DNA of 27,873 nucleotides from Bremia lactucae (Eukaryota; Oomycota; Peronosporomycetes; Peronosporales; Peronosporaceae). The stretch spans positions 5,113,016 to 5,140,888 of the forward strand of contig NC_090619.1 in assembly GCF_004359215.1 (NCBI RefSeq), read 5' to 3'. The translations under genes and the position numbers were made by a program. The notes beneath the pieces were generated by a model. It did not search any database. It saw only the letters and a list, made by a program, of their open reading frames with translations, and was not told where the DNA came from. Positions 8,441 to 17,668 of the stretch are shown piece by piece; position 1 is the first letter of the stretch, and the number at the start of each line of letters is the position of its first letter.

Positions 8441-9376
8441 AGATCCTACGGATCCCTTATTCCTTGATTAAGGAATTCCTAGATGTGGTATGTAATAACC
8501 CACCATCTGTTTACCTCCGGATTGAGGTGTTCGTCATGACATTGCCTTCGTTGCGGGAACCAAATACTGTGTCACAAGACAATGGCCTTTACCAAGGGAG
8601 CGGTGTGACGTCATTGACGATTTCTTTCGTGCTAAGCACGAGGCTGGAATGGTACGAGCGAGTAAATCTCCTCATTCGACACCGACATTTTGTATCAAAA
8701 AGACAAATGGTAAATTGGATCATTGCACATGCTTATAATAAGCTTAATGCTGTCACTATACCAGCACAAACCCCTATTCCTAGAAAGGATGTTCTTCAGA
8801 ATAATATGGTGGGTTGTACATTGTACAGTGCATTTGGACCAAGTCGACGGTTATTACCAACTGTTCATGCGAGTTAGCGATATCAGCGGTCAGCATCCCA
8901 AGTGGCATGTTTTAGTTGTGGCTGGTTATGCCACAAGGGTTTCCAGCGCCTCGGCAACATTTAATCGTGTAGTGACGCTACTATTTCGCCCTCATCGAGG
9001 TTTTGCACAGACTTATTTCGATCACATTTTTGTCCATAGTCGTGCGGAGCAGGGTCGGTCGGATATGGAAAACCATTTAGACCATTTGCGTGCAGTGCTC
9101 GAGTGCATGCGCACGAACAAATTGTATGCCAATGCATCTAAATGCATTTTTGGCGCAGACGAAATTCCTTTCTTAGGATGCTTCATTGGAAAGCGAGGCC
9201 TCAGAGCGGATCCCGCTAAGGTAAAAGCCATAGTAGATTGGCCGGTTCCTGAAAACCAAAAGGATTCGCTTAAGTGGTTAAGTCTCGCCAATTATTTACA
9301 CAAATATAGCGAAAATTACGCTGATATGGCTAGGCCATTATCTAATCTCCTTAAAAAGGATACAGAATGGTACTAG
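8441..9376 (+). pseudogene. Reverse transcriptase of element B1, catalytic Asp lost
   Basis: RT copies element RNA to DNA. Fragments in shifting frames give the fingers/palm order: RASKSPHSTPTFC, KLNAVTIPAQTPIPRKD (about 8740-8790), LVDGYYQL-like (about 8838-8860), SASATFNRVVTLLFRPHRG, then the palm box and the thumb entry FLGCFIGKRGLRADPAKVKAI. The palm box that should read YFDD is YFDH (TAT TTC GAT CAC, 9014-9025); the B2 copy has YFDD, so the second catalytic Asp was lost in B1. A small deletion also removes the PSGMLWEWLVMP core present in B2. Dead enzyme. Confidence 0.85.
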
Positions 9377-9850
9377 ACTAGCACCGAAAATAATGTTTTT
9401 TGAGCAGTTAAGGATAGTCTTATCCATGCCCCGAATCTGGCACTGCCAAACCCAAATTGGCATTTCAGTGTCGTCTGTGACGCATCAGATTTTGCCATTG
9501 GCAGTGCTCTGTTACAAACAGATGTTGAGGGGCATGAACGTGTTAGTGCGTTTGAGTCTAGACAGCTTAAAGCGGAAAAGAACTACCCAGTTCATGACAA
9601 TGAGTTACTTGCTATGAAGTATGCTCTCGTCAAATTCAGCGTTCATCTAATCGGCTCTAAGCCGTTTGTGATTTATACAGATCACGCGTCATTACGCACG
9701 CCGACTAAGTCGCCCCATCTCTCACATAGAATGACCAGATGGCTATCCTTTTTTGCGGAATACAACTTCGAGGTGAAGTATAAACCCGGCAAACAAAATA
9801 CTTTGGCCGATGCGTTATCACGCAGGCCGGATTATGAGCTTTCTCATTTA
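9377..9850 (+). pseudogene. RNase H domain of element B1
   Basis: Degrades the RNA strand during reverse transcription. The first half is frameshifted; in the restored register it contains the VVCDASDFAIGSALLQTD block (about 9465-9520). The second half is open from 9614: YTDHASLRT (about 9675-9700) and NTLADALSRRPDYE (about 9798-9840), both typical of gypsy RNase H. It continues without a break into the integrase. Confidence 0.8.
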
Positions 9851-11381
9851 GCGACTATCTCGTCACCTATTCCTGAATTAATACGTTCGGCTTACGCCAA
9901 GGATGAACAGTGTGTAGCTCTGTTACGAGCTTTAAAGAACTCGGATTCGGGTATTAAATTGCCAGCACGTTTGCGTGCAAGGTTACATCGATTTTCTATC
10001 GATAACAACCTGTTGCTTTATTGCACAGACATCGCGGACCCTCCGCGTGTCGTTGTTCCTCATAATGAGGATTTGAAGTACCGAATCCTCTATGAGGCAC
10101 ACGATACTGTCCTTGGTGGTCATCTCGGTAGAGAAAAGACCTACGGCTCTATAAGCCAGAGTTATTGGTGGCCCAAACTTTATAAATGGGTCAGCACATA
10201 TGTTCGCACATGCGAAACGTGCCAACAGGTTAAACCCTCGGCACATGCTGCTGCGCCACTGGCGAGTCTTCCCGTCCCCATAGGTTGCTGGGAGTCCATT
10301 AGTATGGATTTTGTTTTTGGGCTACCGAAAGAGTCAGCCGGTAACTCCGGTATAGTGGTCTTTGTTGACCGTTTGAGCAAAATGGCTCATTTAGCGGCCG
10401 TGCCGAATTTTATTGATGGAGAGGGTACAGCTAAGCTGTTTATCGATCGCGTGTTTCGACAACATGGTTTGCCAGTGACAATTGTCTCTGGTCGGGATCC
10501 CCGTTTCATGGGTAAATTCTGGAAATCAATTCCCGAGTGCTTGGCACCAGATTGGATATGTCCACTGCAGACCATCCGCAGACCGATGTTCAAACTGAAC
10601 GTGTCAATCGCGTCATGAAGACGTTTTACGCAGCGTGTGTGCTCGGACACCAAGGCGCTGGAGCTCAATGCTCTCAGTAGTGGAGTTTACGTTAAATAAA
10701 GCTGTTAATGCCTCTACAGGCTCTACTCCGTTCTATGTGAACGGTCTTACCCACCCGCGCGTTCCATTAACGATACCACTGCGTGGTTCAGGGCTTGGTG
10801 GGGAAGAATTGGCCGATAGGCTTGCTGATATCAGCCCTGTTGCCGTTCGACAACAAGTAAGCGAGTTTCTCGCGACGCGATTTAGTGTCTTACGACATGC
10901 AAGGGATACGATGGCTGATAGCCAAGACAAACAAAAAGAACAAGCAGATGCCAAATGCAGAAGCTGTATTAAGTCTTATATGGTCGGAGACCGAGTTTTA
11001 CTAAACGCTAATAACCTACCTACCAACTTGGTTTCCGCGGACTTCAAGACCAAATTGCGCCCGCACTTTATTGGACCATTTACGGTCGTGGCGAAGAAGG
11101 GCCTATCTTATACGCTAAACCTTCCTAGCAAGCTGCGTACACACCCTGTGCTTTACGTTGGCTTGCTTAAGCCACATTGGGACCCTTCCCACGTGGACTT
11201 GAAGGCGCTGGCGCCGAAACAGGCGGTCGTGCCGCAGATTGTTGCATCATCACGAGGATATCCGACTGGCCCTCTAAACGAGGCTGCTGACGCTCCAGTG
11301 TCGAAAGACGGTCCCGAACCGCCTCAAAGAGCTCTCAATTCGAGCAAGGACCTCACGAAGAAGTTGCAACTCGTGCCGTAG
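9851..11381 (+). pseudogene. Integrase of element B1 (HHCC + core + GPY/F), catalytic Asp lost
   Basis: The HHCC zinc module is intact (HDTVLGGH ... CETCQQVK, about 10099-10230). The core has the first catalytic Asp in SMDFVFGLP (10307-10309), but the second, expected in SDRDPRF, is Gly (SGRDPRF, GGT 10490-10492); B2 keeps Asp (23903-23905). A frameshift after FWKS puts the third-residue block QTERVNR (about 10588-10608) in another frame. A frame open from 10635 to 11381 carries LNKAVNASTGSTPFYVNG, MVGDRVLLNANNLP and the GPY/F module FIGPFTVVAKKGLSYTLNLP...HPVLYVGLLKPHW. Non-functional. The last about 160 bases are antisense to the coiled-coil end of the antisense ORF. Confidence 0.85.
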
Positions 11382-11737
11382 AGCATCAAATGCTTCCGCC
11401 GAAATTTCGGCCTCCTCCCGCGCTGCTTGATGCGCGAGGGAAACTTCAGTTTCATGTATAGAAACTTTTAAAGCGACGTCGTCATGAGGGTCAATACCAG
11501 TATCTGGTGAAGTGGCTAGGGTACCCCTCTTCTGAAGACTCTTGGGAGTTCGAGGTACCTCTTCGGCAAGGTTACCCGTACGCCGTTGACGTTTTTGAGC
11601 GCCAAGCTCAGGTCAACTCGCTTCAAACAACGCTTTTCACCATTAAACGTGGGATTAGGTGAATCTATTTCCTCAATGCGGCTTCGATCCTTGGTTGTAC
11701 GGTCAACCGAAGCAATGAAATATTGGGTTGGCCTTTC
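11221..11737 (-). pseudogene. Continuation of the antisense ORF across the chromodomain, with coiled coil
   Basis: Directly after the TAA at 11740-11738 the same frame continues (ERPTQYFIASVDRTTKDRS...) through the bases that encode the sense chromodomain. A single-base indel near 11611 (B2 has one more G) and another near 11298 (B2 has one more base) are the only shifts. The final part (about 11454-11260 on -) is a strong heptad pattern, for example AAREEAEISAEAFDALRHEL then LLREVLARIESS, that is, a coiled coil antisense to the integrase-chromodomain linker. B2 preserves the same coiled coil (about 24850-24710). So one stop and two indels separate this from a single antisense protein of roughly 480 residues (inference). 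Confidence 0.5.
11437..11662 (+). pseudogene. Chromodomain of element B1 pol
   Basis: In one frame from about 11475: RRRHEGQYQYLVKWLGYPSS then EDSWEFEVPL, a clear chromodomain signature (LVKWxGY...SWE). It is followed by a C-terminal helix and a TGA at 11660-11662, the end of the sense polyprotein. The entry to the domain (FHVENF in B2) is frameshifted. The opposite strand is open across the same bases, see 11221-11737. Confidence 0.8.
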
Positions 11738-12655
11738 TTAGTTTTGTGGCATAAATGCCGATTGTAACTGGCCTTTGGCCTTAAGCTTAGCAAAGTCGAA
11801 GCGAAGCTTCCGTTCCAAACGAACATTTCCTCTATCCGAAGACTCTCTGATATTCCAGATATTACGGAGTTTGCGGGCCCGGTGAACCCGTTTCTCAAAT
11901 GAGACTTCGTTTTCAGTCCTTGTTTCTTTTTGAAACAAAACGATCGGAATTTCCCGCATGGAGGTCACCGAAGCCTCACGGGCTTGATCACGTAAACGCG
12001 TCAGATACTGGTTTCGCGTCATTACCTTTGGCGTAAGGTATTGCTCATGAAGCGCGTCGCGAGCAGCGTTCTCCTCCGGCGTCCTCGCCGGGTCAACAGA
12101 GATCCAGATGGCCAAGCTATGACCCGCTATCTCTTTGGGACGCTCGTCCGCACTAAGCGGAGTGAATCTATATTTACTGTGAGCCTTACCTATCGTTATT
12201 TCGGCAAATCGACGACGAGCTCTTTCCTCTATGAGGATTATCTGCTCTTGCTCTTCATCGAGCGGATTCTTAATGATGTTGGGCTCATGGTCCCGTGTCC
12301 TGCTCAATGCAGTTAAGACATCAGCGGCACCACGTTCTGAAAACGGATTCGGGGCTCGCCGACGTTCGTTCGGAGGAGAAGGCGTGAGCGAACGCCGCTC
12401 TTTTGCCTCCTCCTCTGATTGAGAGTGACTTTCAAAGTCCACCATTCCCTCATCGTCGAGGAAGCTGCTCAGAGTCTGTGACTCACGCTTGATTGTCATT
12501 AGACAAATGAATGGAAAACACAACCAAATGGTTAGCTGTTTAGGTTCCAACCTCAAAGAGGAAATGAAGCGACTGTTGTCCCTCGGTGTCAAGAGTCTGG
12601 TGGGGGAGGGTGTAATGGGGCACACGTCGGTTGGAGAACCGTTGTTGTGGTACAT
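11738..12655 (-). CDS. Antisense ORF of element B1, 305 codons intact (unknown function)
   Basis: Runs opposite to gag-pol, from inside the 3' LTR (ATG 12655) back towards the chromodomain. Residues 1-52 read through LTR start and polypurine tract, so Met53 (12499) or Met71 (12445) may be the real start. Seen: acidic/disordered part with SFLDDEGMVDFES and SEEEAKERR (about 64-90), a Pro/Arg-rich stretch (91-110), a charged helix DEEQEQIILIEERARRRF (133-150), a middle block with MREIPIVLFQKETR (233-246), and a basic end ERKLRFDFAKLKAKG (281-295). No known domain recognised. The sense strand over 11663-12598 has no long frame, so this is not a shadow of pol. After the TAA at 11740-11738 the same frame stays open across the chromodomain (next entry). 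Related layouts occur in elements A and C. It is the longest undamaged frame in an otherwise decayed element. Confidence 0.55.
   Translation of the reverse strand: MYHNNGSPTDVCPITPSPTRLLTPRDNSRFISSLRLEPKQLTIWLCFPFICLMTIKRESQTLSSFLDDEGMVDFESHSQSEEEAKERRSLTPSPPNERRRAPNPFSERGAADVLTALSRTRDHEPNIIKNPLDEEQEQIILIEERARRRFAEITIGKAHSKYRFTPLSADERPKEIAGHSLAIWISVDPARTPEENAARDALHEQYLTPKVMTRNQYLTRLRDQAREASVTSMREIPIVLFQKETRTENEVSFEKRVHRARKLRNIWNIRESSDRGNVRLERKLRFDFAKLKAKGQLQSAFMPQN
12599..12610 (+). promoter_or_regulatory. Polypurine tract of element B1
   Basis: GGTGGGGGAGGG abuts the TGTAATGGGG start of the 3' LTR at 12611, as expected for the plus-strand primer. On the other strand it encodes part of a Pro/Ser/Thr run of the antisense ORF. 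Confidence 0.75.
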
Positions 12656-13095
12656 TTATTTTATGGGTAAAACACCCTTTTATCGAATTGTAAAATAGTT
12701 CGTTACTTTAATCCCATTTATCATGGGTAACAAATGTGGTCACCGCCAGATTTATATCTGGCGGCCAAAGTCTATTTTAATTAGCTAGGGTAAGATTTTT
12801 AGATTTAAATAATAAAATGAGGTCCAGTTCCCCTTATAATCTTAAAGCGTTAAGTGCCTTCCTAAGACTTGCGCATTGATCTGTAAGAGATAGAAGCGTT
12901 TCTAAGGTATATCCTCTTGGGCACTAGTTGCCACTTGGTTCTACGAACCCCTGAATCCCTTGAACTAGGATTCCTTAAGCTTTAATAGCTTCTACGACTC
13001 CCTGAGTTGTTAAACCTGTTAGTTCAATAAAACCAAGTGACTCTCTGAGTCTGAAAGTCTTTCCCTGACTTTAGGAGCGAGGTAGCTCCGCAACA
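12611..13095 (+). repeat. 3' LTR of element B1, family B
   Basis: Starts TGTAATGGGGCACACG directly after the polypurine tract and contains a 9-bp-stem hairpin CCGCCAGAT-TTAT-ATCTGGCGG (about 12747-12768). It matches 6172-6400 and 25126-25516. The end is set at 13095 (..CTCCGCAACA) because from 13096 the sequence aligns with the GH17-like gene family, so this is the exact element/host junction. The base just after (CTTAT) would be the target duplication; the left copy is in the gap. Confidence 0.8.
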
Positions 13096-14221
13096 CTTAT
13101 TATCACGGCTCAAGTCCGTATTGAGGAAAGAACCAACGTGCGTGATATGCTCAGTAAACCTGTCTTGCTTTCAAATGCTCATTTCTGGTTCAAGTTGTTG
13201 CGACTGCAGCGGAACGTGTAGACGTCCCCCGTAACTTTCGGCTCATAGCCTTCGAGGCAGCGATAGCCTTGCGAGCGATACTGATGAGTCGTGACATCAA
13301 AGTACCATAATTGCTCTTCACGAGCAAGTGAATCAACGATTTATTTGTAATAAAGAGTCTCGTATATATGAAACATGGAAAGCACCATCTTGGAACTCTT
13401 GTGTTAAGTTCTCGAATGTGTACAGTTTTATTAATGTTAATTAAAAAACACCAAAGTTCCTTTAAATAACCTAATTGTGTATGCCACGTCGAGGCAAACG
13501 TGACGTACCAATAATATTGGAGACCAATTTCAGTCGCCATTGTGTGCAAGTCGGAAAAATATTTGCGATTGAATCGTTAGTGACACTATGGAGGCATCAG
13601 AGTCAAAACTACTGGAGGCCCAACCCGTCACGGCAAGCACAATGGTTTTATTCAGTCGAGCCGCAGCCGTACGTAGACTCTTTAGACGGTCGTGAGTCAT
13701 TGCGATTCCAGAACGAAAATAACTCACAGAGACGTAGTCTACTGCACGAAGGAGCTGAGGATTTGCGTCGTAGACACCAATGTAGTTTGAGACTGTAAGC
13801 GGAGCCTTGAAGCTATTATTTGCGAGTAGTCAATCGCAATCCTCTCCACCTCTTCACGGAAGACGGCGCCGTTTCTAACGTGCAGACCAATAATATTGCT
13901 ATCAAAATGGTCCGAGCTAACGATATGAGAGAGCCGGGCTTTTTTTTATTGGTCCATGCTTTCGCAACCCTTTGCTGTCAAATGCCAAGCTGCACTTGAA
14001 GACCTGCTTTCTTCGTAGCAAAGAGCACGGATTCGGCCTGGTCACATTCGGCCGAATACAGTACAATCTCGGCCATGGACCTGCATTTGTCACTGGAATT
14101 CGCCCCTGTCGGACCCTTTTGCACAATGTAATTGAGATTCGGCACCTTGACAATAAAAAAGATAGCCCATGTAGTACATAAGCCCCACAAAGGCCAAGAA
14201 GATTGGACGAAGGAGCTTCAT
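13096..14221 (-). pseudogene. GH17-like/ricin-lectin pseudogene, 3' end removed by element B1
   Basis: Closest to the intact neighbour at 14570-15871 and in the same orientation. The ATG at 14221 (MKLLRPIFLAFVGL) aligns with its signal peptide. After a frameshift NYIVQKGP...DKCRSMAE aligns, followed by a deletion of about 17 codons, then YSAECDQAESVL...KKAGLQVQLGI. Further on DRLKSLRTAAARLNKTIVLAVTGW aligns with the nucleophile region, but the catalytic Glu of ETGW is Val here. In the lectin part EEQLWYF and GDVYTF align, but the Trp of NQKW is TGA. The alignment continues to SRDNK and stops at 13096, the LTR border: the last about 18 codons are missing. No core promoter is seen upstream of 14221. 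Dead gene. Confidence 0.85.
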
Positions 14222-14569
14222 CCTTTTTCATCTCGACGGATAAGAGGTCACTCTATTTTAAGAACTGGAAGGTAATCAGAGCCTCGACAATGCGAAGCAT
14301 AACCTTCAATTACAAGCTATTGAACCTATCAAACCGAATCTTTTTTTTGTTTTTGGCGAGGAGTTAAAAGGATAACCAGAATCTTAAAGACAAGCATTAA
14401 ATAGCATACACGTTCCTTTTCTTAATAAAAAGGAATCGTTTCGAACAAATCATTTTAAAAATATTTCATTTAAGCAAAGAATCGACCAAAAAACATGGAG
14501 ATTCGACGTAATTGTAACTTGTGTTAGCGAATCCGTTTGAGACGCAGTAAGAACTGCATGCGTCACGCG
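14222..14569. other. Intergenic spacer, no feature
   Basis: AT-rich sequence between the pseudogene start and the stop of the next paralogue, with T- and A-runs near 14340-14480. It would contain the promoter of the pseudogene and the 3' end region of the upstream gene. Nothing else recognised. Confidence 0.5.
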
Positions 14570-15871
14570 TTAGACAATGCTCCAAAGTTGTCCCTTACGG
14601 CTCGTCGAGCATGTAAAGAGCTGCACCCTGTTGCCACGGCTCTGGTCGGCTTCTAGGCAAAAGCCTGCATGGGTTTGATGTTTGATCAGACCAGTTTCTT
14701 TTTCAAATTTCCATTTCTGGTTGCCTTCAGTCGACAAACTTCGGAATGTGTGGACATCCCCACCGTCCTCAGGCTCATAGGCATCCAGCGCACGTCCATC
14801 TTGAGACCGAAATTGTTGTGACGTGGCGTTGTACGACCACATTTGTTCCTCCATCTGGAGGGCATTCGTGCTCTTGGTTTCAATGTATACACGCGTATCA
14901 AACACTGAGAGCACGAGTTTCGTAGCGGTGTTTTCAATGATCATACGCTTTGGTTCTTCAATCGTGAGGTCCTCAATATGACTCTTAAGCGTTTGATTCG
15001 AAGTAAAGAGGCCAAAGTTTGCTTCGACTTCCCTGGTACGCCATGGCGAGTCAAGCGCCAAGTACCAACTGAATGGAAAGCCAATATTACTGAATACATA
15101 GAACAAATCGGCTAAAAACTTGGCTTGGTTGGCAGGATTGGACACACTTGCACGGGCATCGACACCTTGGGAACTCCAACCCGTCTCGGCAAGTTCCACG
15201 GGTTTTTTAAGGGGGGCCGCCGTCATACGTAGACCTTTGAGACGGTCGTACGTAAACGAAGCGGCTTCGTTAATATCCGAGGGATTCCAGTACGTAAAGA
15301 GACTAATGGAGATAAAATCAACGACACTGAGGAGTTGAGGGCTCTTTTCGTACACGGAAATATCTTCGGTAATCGTGAGTGGCGTTTCAAAGCCACTTTT
15401 CGCAAGGTGTTCTCGAATCTCGAGCAAATAACTCACGGCCGTGTCGTCGTCGAACTCCTCACGGGTAACGGCCCCACTTCCAACGTGTAGACACACGACG
15501 TTTTTATCAAACGCACCCGAGTCAATTAGACGCGTGAGCATCTTTTTCTCTTGGTCCATACATTCCCGACCTTTGGCCGTCCAAATGCCTAATTCTACTT
15601 GAAGACCAACCTTCTTTGCAGCAGGAAGGACTAAGTCGGCCTGGTTACACTCAGGCGAATACGGGATACGAATTTTGTTAGTGTATTTCTTGATCGCTTC
15701 CAAGTCTTGCTCCACTTCCGCGAGAGTCTTGCACTTTTCGCTAAGCTCGACCCAAGCTGGCCCTTTTTGGACCGTGTAGTTAATACCCGAAAGCTTTACA
15801 TTAAGCGACTCGACGCCAAAGTTGCTTAAGAAGGCCACCGAGGCGAAAAAGGTTGGCAAGAAGAGCTTCAT
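14570..15871 (-). CDS. Secreted GH17-like protein with C-terminal ricin-type lectin domain, 433 aa
   Basis: Predicted extracellular: signal peptide at residues 1-21/22 (MKLFLPTFFASVAFLSNFGV), mature start near LNVKLSGINY. Residues about 23-300 follow the fold order of GH17 beta-1,3-glucanases; the nucleophile block AETGW has Glu229. The acid/base motif VGNE, however, is VGSG (residues 130-133), so the proton donor Glu is absent and normal hydrolysis is doubtful. Residues about 308-433 are a ricin-B/CBM13-like lectin module with QxW repeats QMW (343-345), QKW (385-387) and QLW (428-430). The start is fixed by a core promoter 39-54 bases upstream (15910-15925). It is the middle member of a tandem cluster of three. 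In oomycetes GH17 proteins act on wall or plant beta-1,3-glucan; a binding role is my inference for this one. Confidence 0.85.
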   Translation of the reverse strand: MKLFLPTFFASVAFLSNFGVESLNVKLSGINYTVQKGPAWVELSEKCKTLAEVEQDLEAIKKYTNKIRIPYSPECNQADLVLPAAKKVGLQVELGIWTAKGRECMDQEKKMLTRLIDSGAFDKNVVCLHVGSGAVTREEFDDDTAVSYLLEIREHLAKSGFETPLTITEDISVYEKSPQLLSVVDFISISLFTYWNPSDINEAASFTYDRLKGLRMTAAPLKKPVELAETGWSSQGVDARASVSNPANQAKFLADLFYVFSNIGFPFSWYLALDSPWRTREVEANFGLFTSNQTLKSHIEDLTIEEPKRMIIENTATKLVLSVFDTRVYIETKSTNALQMEEQMWSYNATSQQFRSQDGRALDAYEPEDGGDVHTFRSLSTEGNQKWKFEKETGLIKHQTHAGFCLEADQSRGNRVQLFTCSTSRKGQLWSIV

Positions 15872-15909
15872 GGTTGTAGGTAGAAGGAAGGATGTGATGT
15901 CTTGCCAAC

Positions 15910-15925
15910 GAATTGGAAAATGAGT
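15910..15925 (-). promoter_or_regulatory. Oomycete core promoter of the GH17-like gene
   Basis: Read on -, ACTCATTTTCCAATTC, close to GCTCATTYYNCAWTTT (differs at the first and last base). It lies 39 bases upstream of the ATG at 15871. Confidence 0.7.
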
Positions 15926-17148
15926 GCTTAGGAAATTCGGCCACATTGGGTTTCATCTACAACAATCGTATTGTAGTAGCCACTGCATATAAAATTTCAT
16001 TGATTCTTCTTCTGCAGTACCTTAGTTAAGAAGCTTTTCCACAGGATGTCGTGATGCGCGCGTCATGCCAAGCATGGGATGGGAACAATCGACGGATCCG
16101 GAATTCAACGTGGAAAGGCCAATTCTGTTGATTTTGTTGTATGAATTCGAAGTTTCTATCTGCCAGGGTGCTTTGTAGCAACAATATGCTTTCTTGAAAA
16201 CCGGGTCGCATAGTAATCACGAGACAATTTAGGTATCTCAGGACGTAAATAGGATTGTGACATGTCACAAACTAAGCTCAAACGAGCTGTTCATTGGCTT
16301 AAATATTTTAGAGGCAGTGTGTCCTAGTATGCGATATGCGTTCTCGGACCAGTGAAGCCTTTTGAATCCGAAGATGGGACATCGACGAAATCAATGGTCT
16401 AAGCAAAGCGCAAATCGAGGGAGCTCGCAATGCTGATCCTTCCCGAAAGTAAAAGGATGAATTTTTAATTAATGAGCAATCCCCCAAGGCCCTTTTCGAC
16501 TAATTTGATAGATAATAATGATGATCACACACGTGCGTGATAAGGCTCATCCATTGGCGCGATAGCGTCATCCAGATTGTGTCCGATTCGTCTCCTTGTT
16601 CGTCATCAATTCTTTAAGAAAGCATCCGCAGGTGGTCCCTCTGGAGACGCCATTAGTATGTATTCTGAACTTCATCCGGCTCAGATTTTCCCACTCTATC
16701 TGTTTCTGTATTGATTGGGAAAGAAGATGAGCTTCAAATTGTAGCTCCATCTATCACCATTGTTACTACTTTAAAAACTCTGTTCGAACCTCTACAAACT
16801 TAAAGAGCTTCTCGCTTTTTCGCATATGTTGCGAAAACGAGCAGCTCGATATGCCTGTCACCATTAGCTGAACGAAAGCATAAGAATTCGTTCAACTCTT
16901 GCCATAGGATTGCACAATAAGCATTGAATGACTGCGTTCTTTCAGATTAGTGAGTGTCTCAGGGTAAAATTTGTAAGAAAGAGCTAACCCTTAGTGCCCA
17001 GTTTTGTCTACAATATGCGAACAAAGTTTGGGCAGGAATGAATCTTATGATCGATGATATGAAAAAAAGCATGGAAATTTAGTGACAAATTGACGGGATC
17101 AGAGCTAACCATTTTTCTTAAAAATCTGAAAGCTCTCTGAACGTGCTT
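15926..17148. other. Intergenic region; possible very old copia-type scrap, otherwise nothing
   Basis: No convincing gene. Around 16259-16400 on +, SQTKLKRAVHWLKYFRGS faintly resembles the 'KRVLRYLKGT' block of Ty1/copia polyproteins, but stops surround it and no catalytic motif is present, so it is not annotated as an element. The small frames on - at 16026-16268 and 16568-16750 show no family features. Confidence 0.35.
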
Positions 17149-17476
17149 CAAATTTGGTAAAATTGACGCAATAAGACATTAGTTCGATTGATTGGTTGAT
17201 TTAAGTTGAATCAACCCCGCCAATCGTCACAAAGAAACGATTGGGCGGTGCGCAAGTAGGCGCCATACATAGGGGACTGCACTTAATTTAATTATTTTTT
17301 CTAAAACCTTATCCTAGCTAATTTAAAAATAGATTTCGGCCGCCAATTTTTTATCTGGCGGCGACCATTTGTAACCCATACTTAAGGGAATTGAAGTAAT
17401 AAACTTTTAGAATAGGACAGGGTATTATACCCATAAAGTAAATGAACCGGTTCTCCAACCGATGTGCCCCATTACA
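17149..17476 (-). repeat. LTR related to family B, reversed, with a different 3' half
   Basis: On - it starts at 17476 with TGTAATGGGGCACATCGGTTGGAGAACCGG, matching the start of the B1 3' LTR. It includes the same CCGCCAGAT hairpin region and continues to AAGTGCAGTCCCC (about 17285-17271). There it switches to the 122-bp repeat shared with 2789-2910 instead of the normal family-B 3' half. No polypurine tract lies upstream, so it is a solo or truncated LTR. It sits about 190 bases downstream of the gene ending at 17669. Confidence 0.65.
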
Positions 17477-17668
17477 CTTATACCCTGACGAACCCGTCGG
17501 TGGCCCGGATTATTTGGAGCAAAAAGAAGTATTTCTTACACGATAGTGCAGAAAACTCACGGTCACACAGCTACGATGAAAGGCGAAATCTTGTTAACTA
17601 CGAGGAAATTTATATTTTCATTTCAATTAGCTCTTTCATGCCGAGAAACACTTTTTTTAAACTTTTAC

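Noticed and set aside
12041..12422. Overlapping + frames of 91 and 63 codons in the element B1 3' region
   Set aside because: Both are opposite the intact antisense ORF, are short and show no domain; taken as shadows.
16026..16750. Small - frames and a faint copia-like block
   Set aside because: A single short resemblance without catalytic motifs and with stops around it is not enough to call an element.
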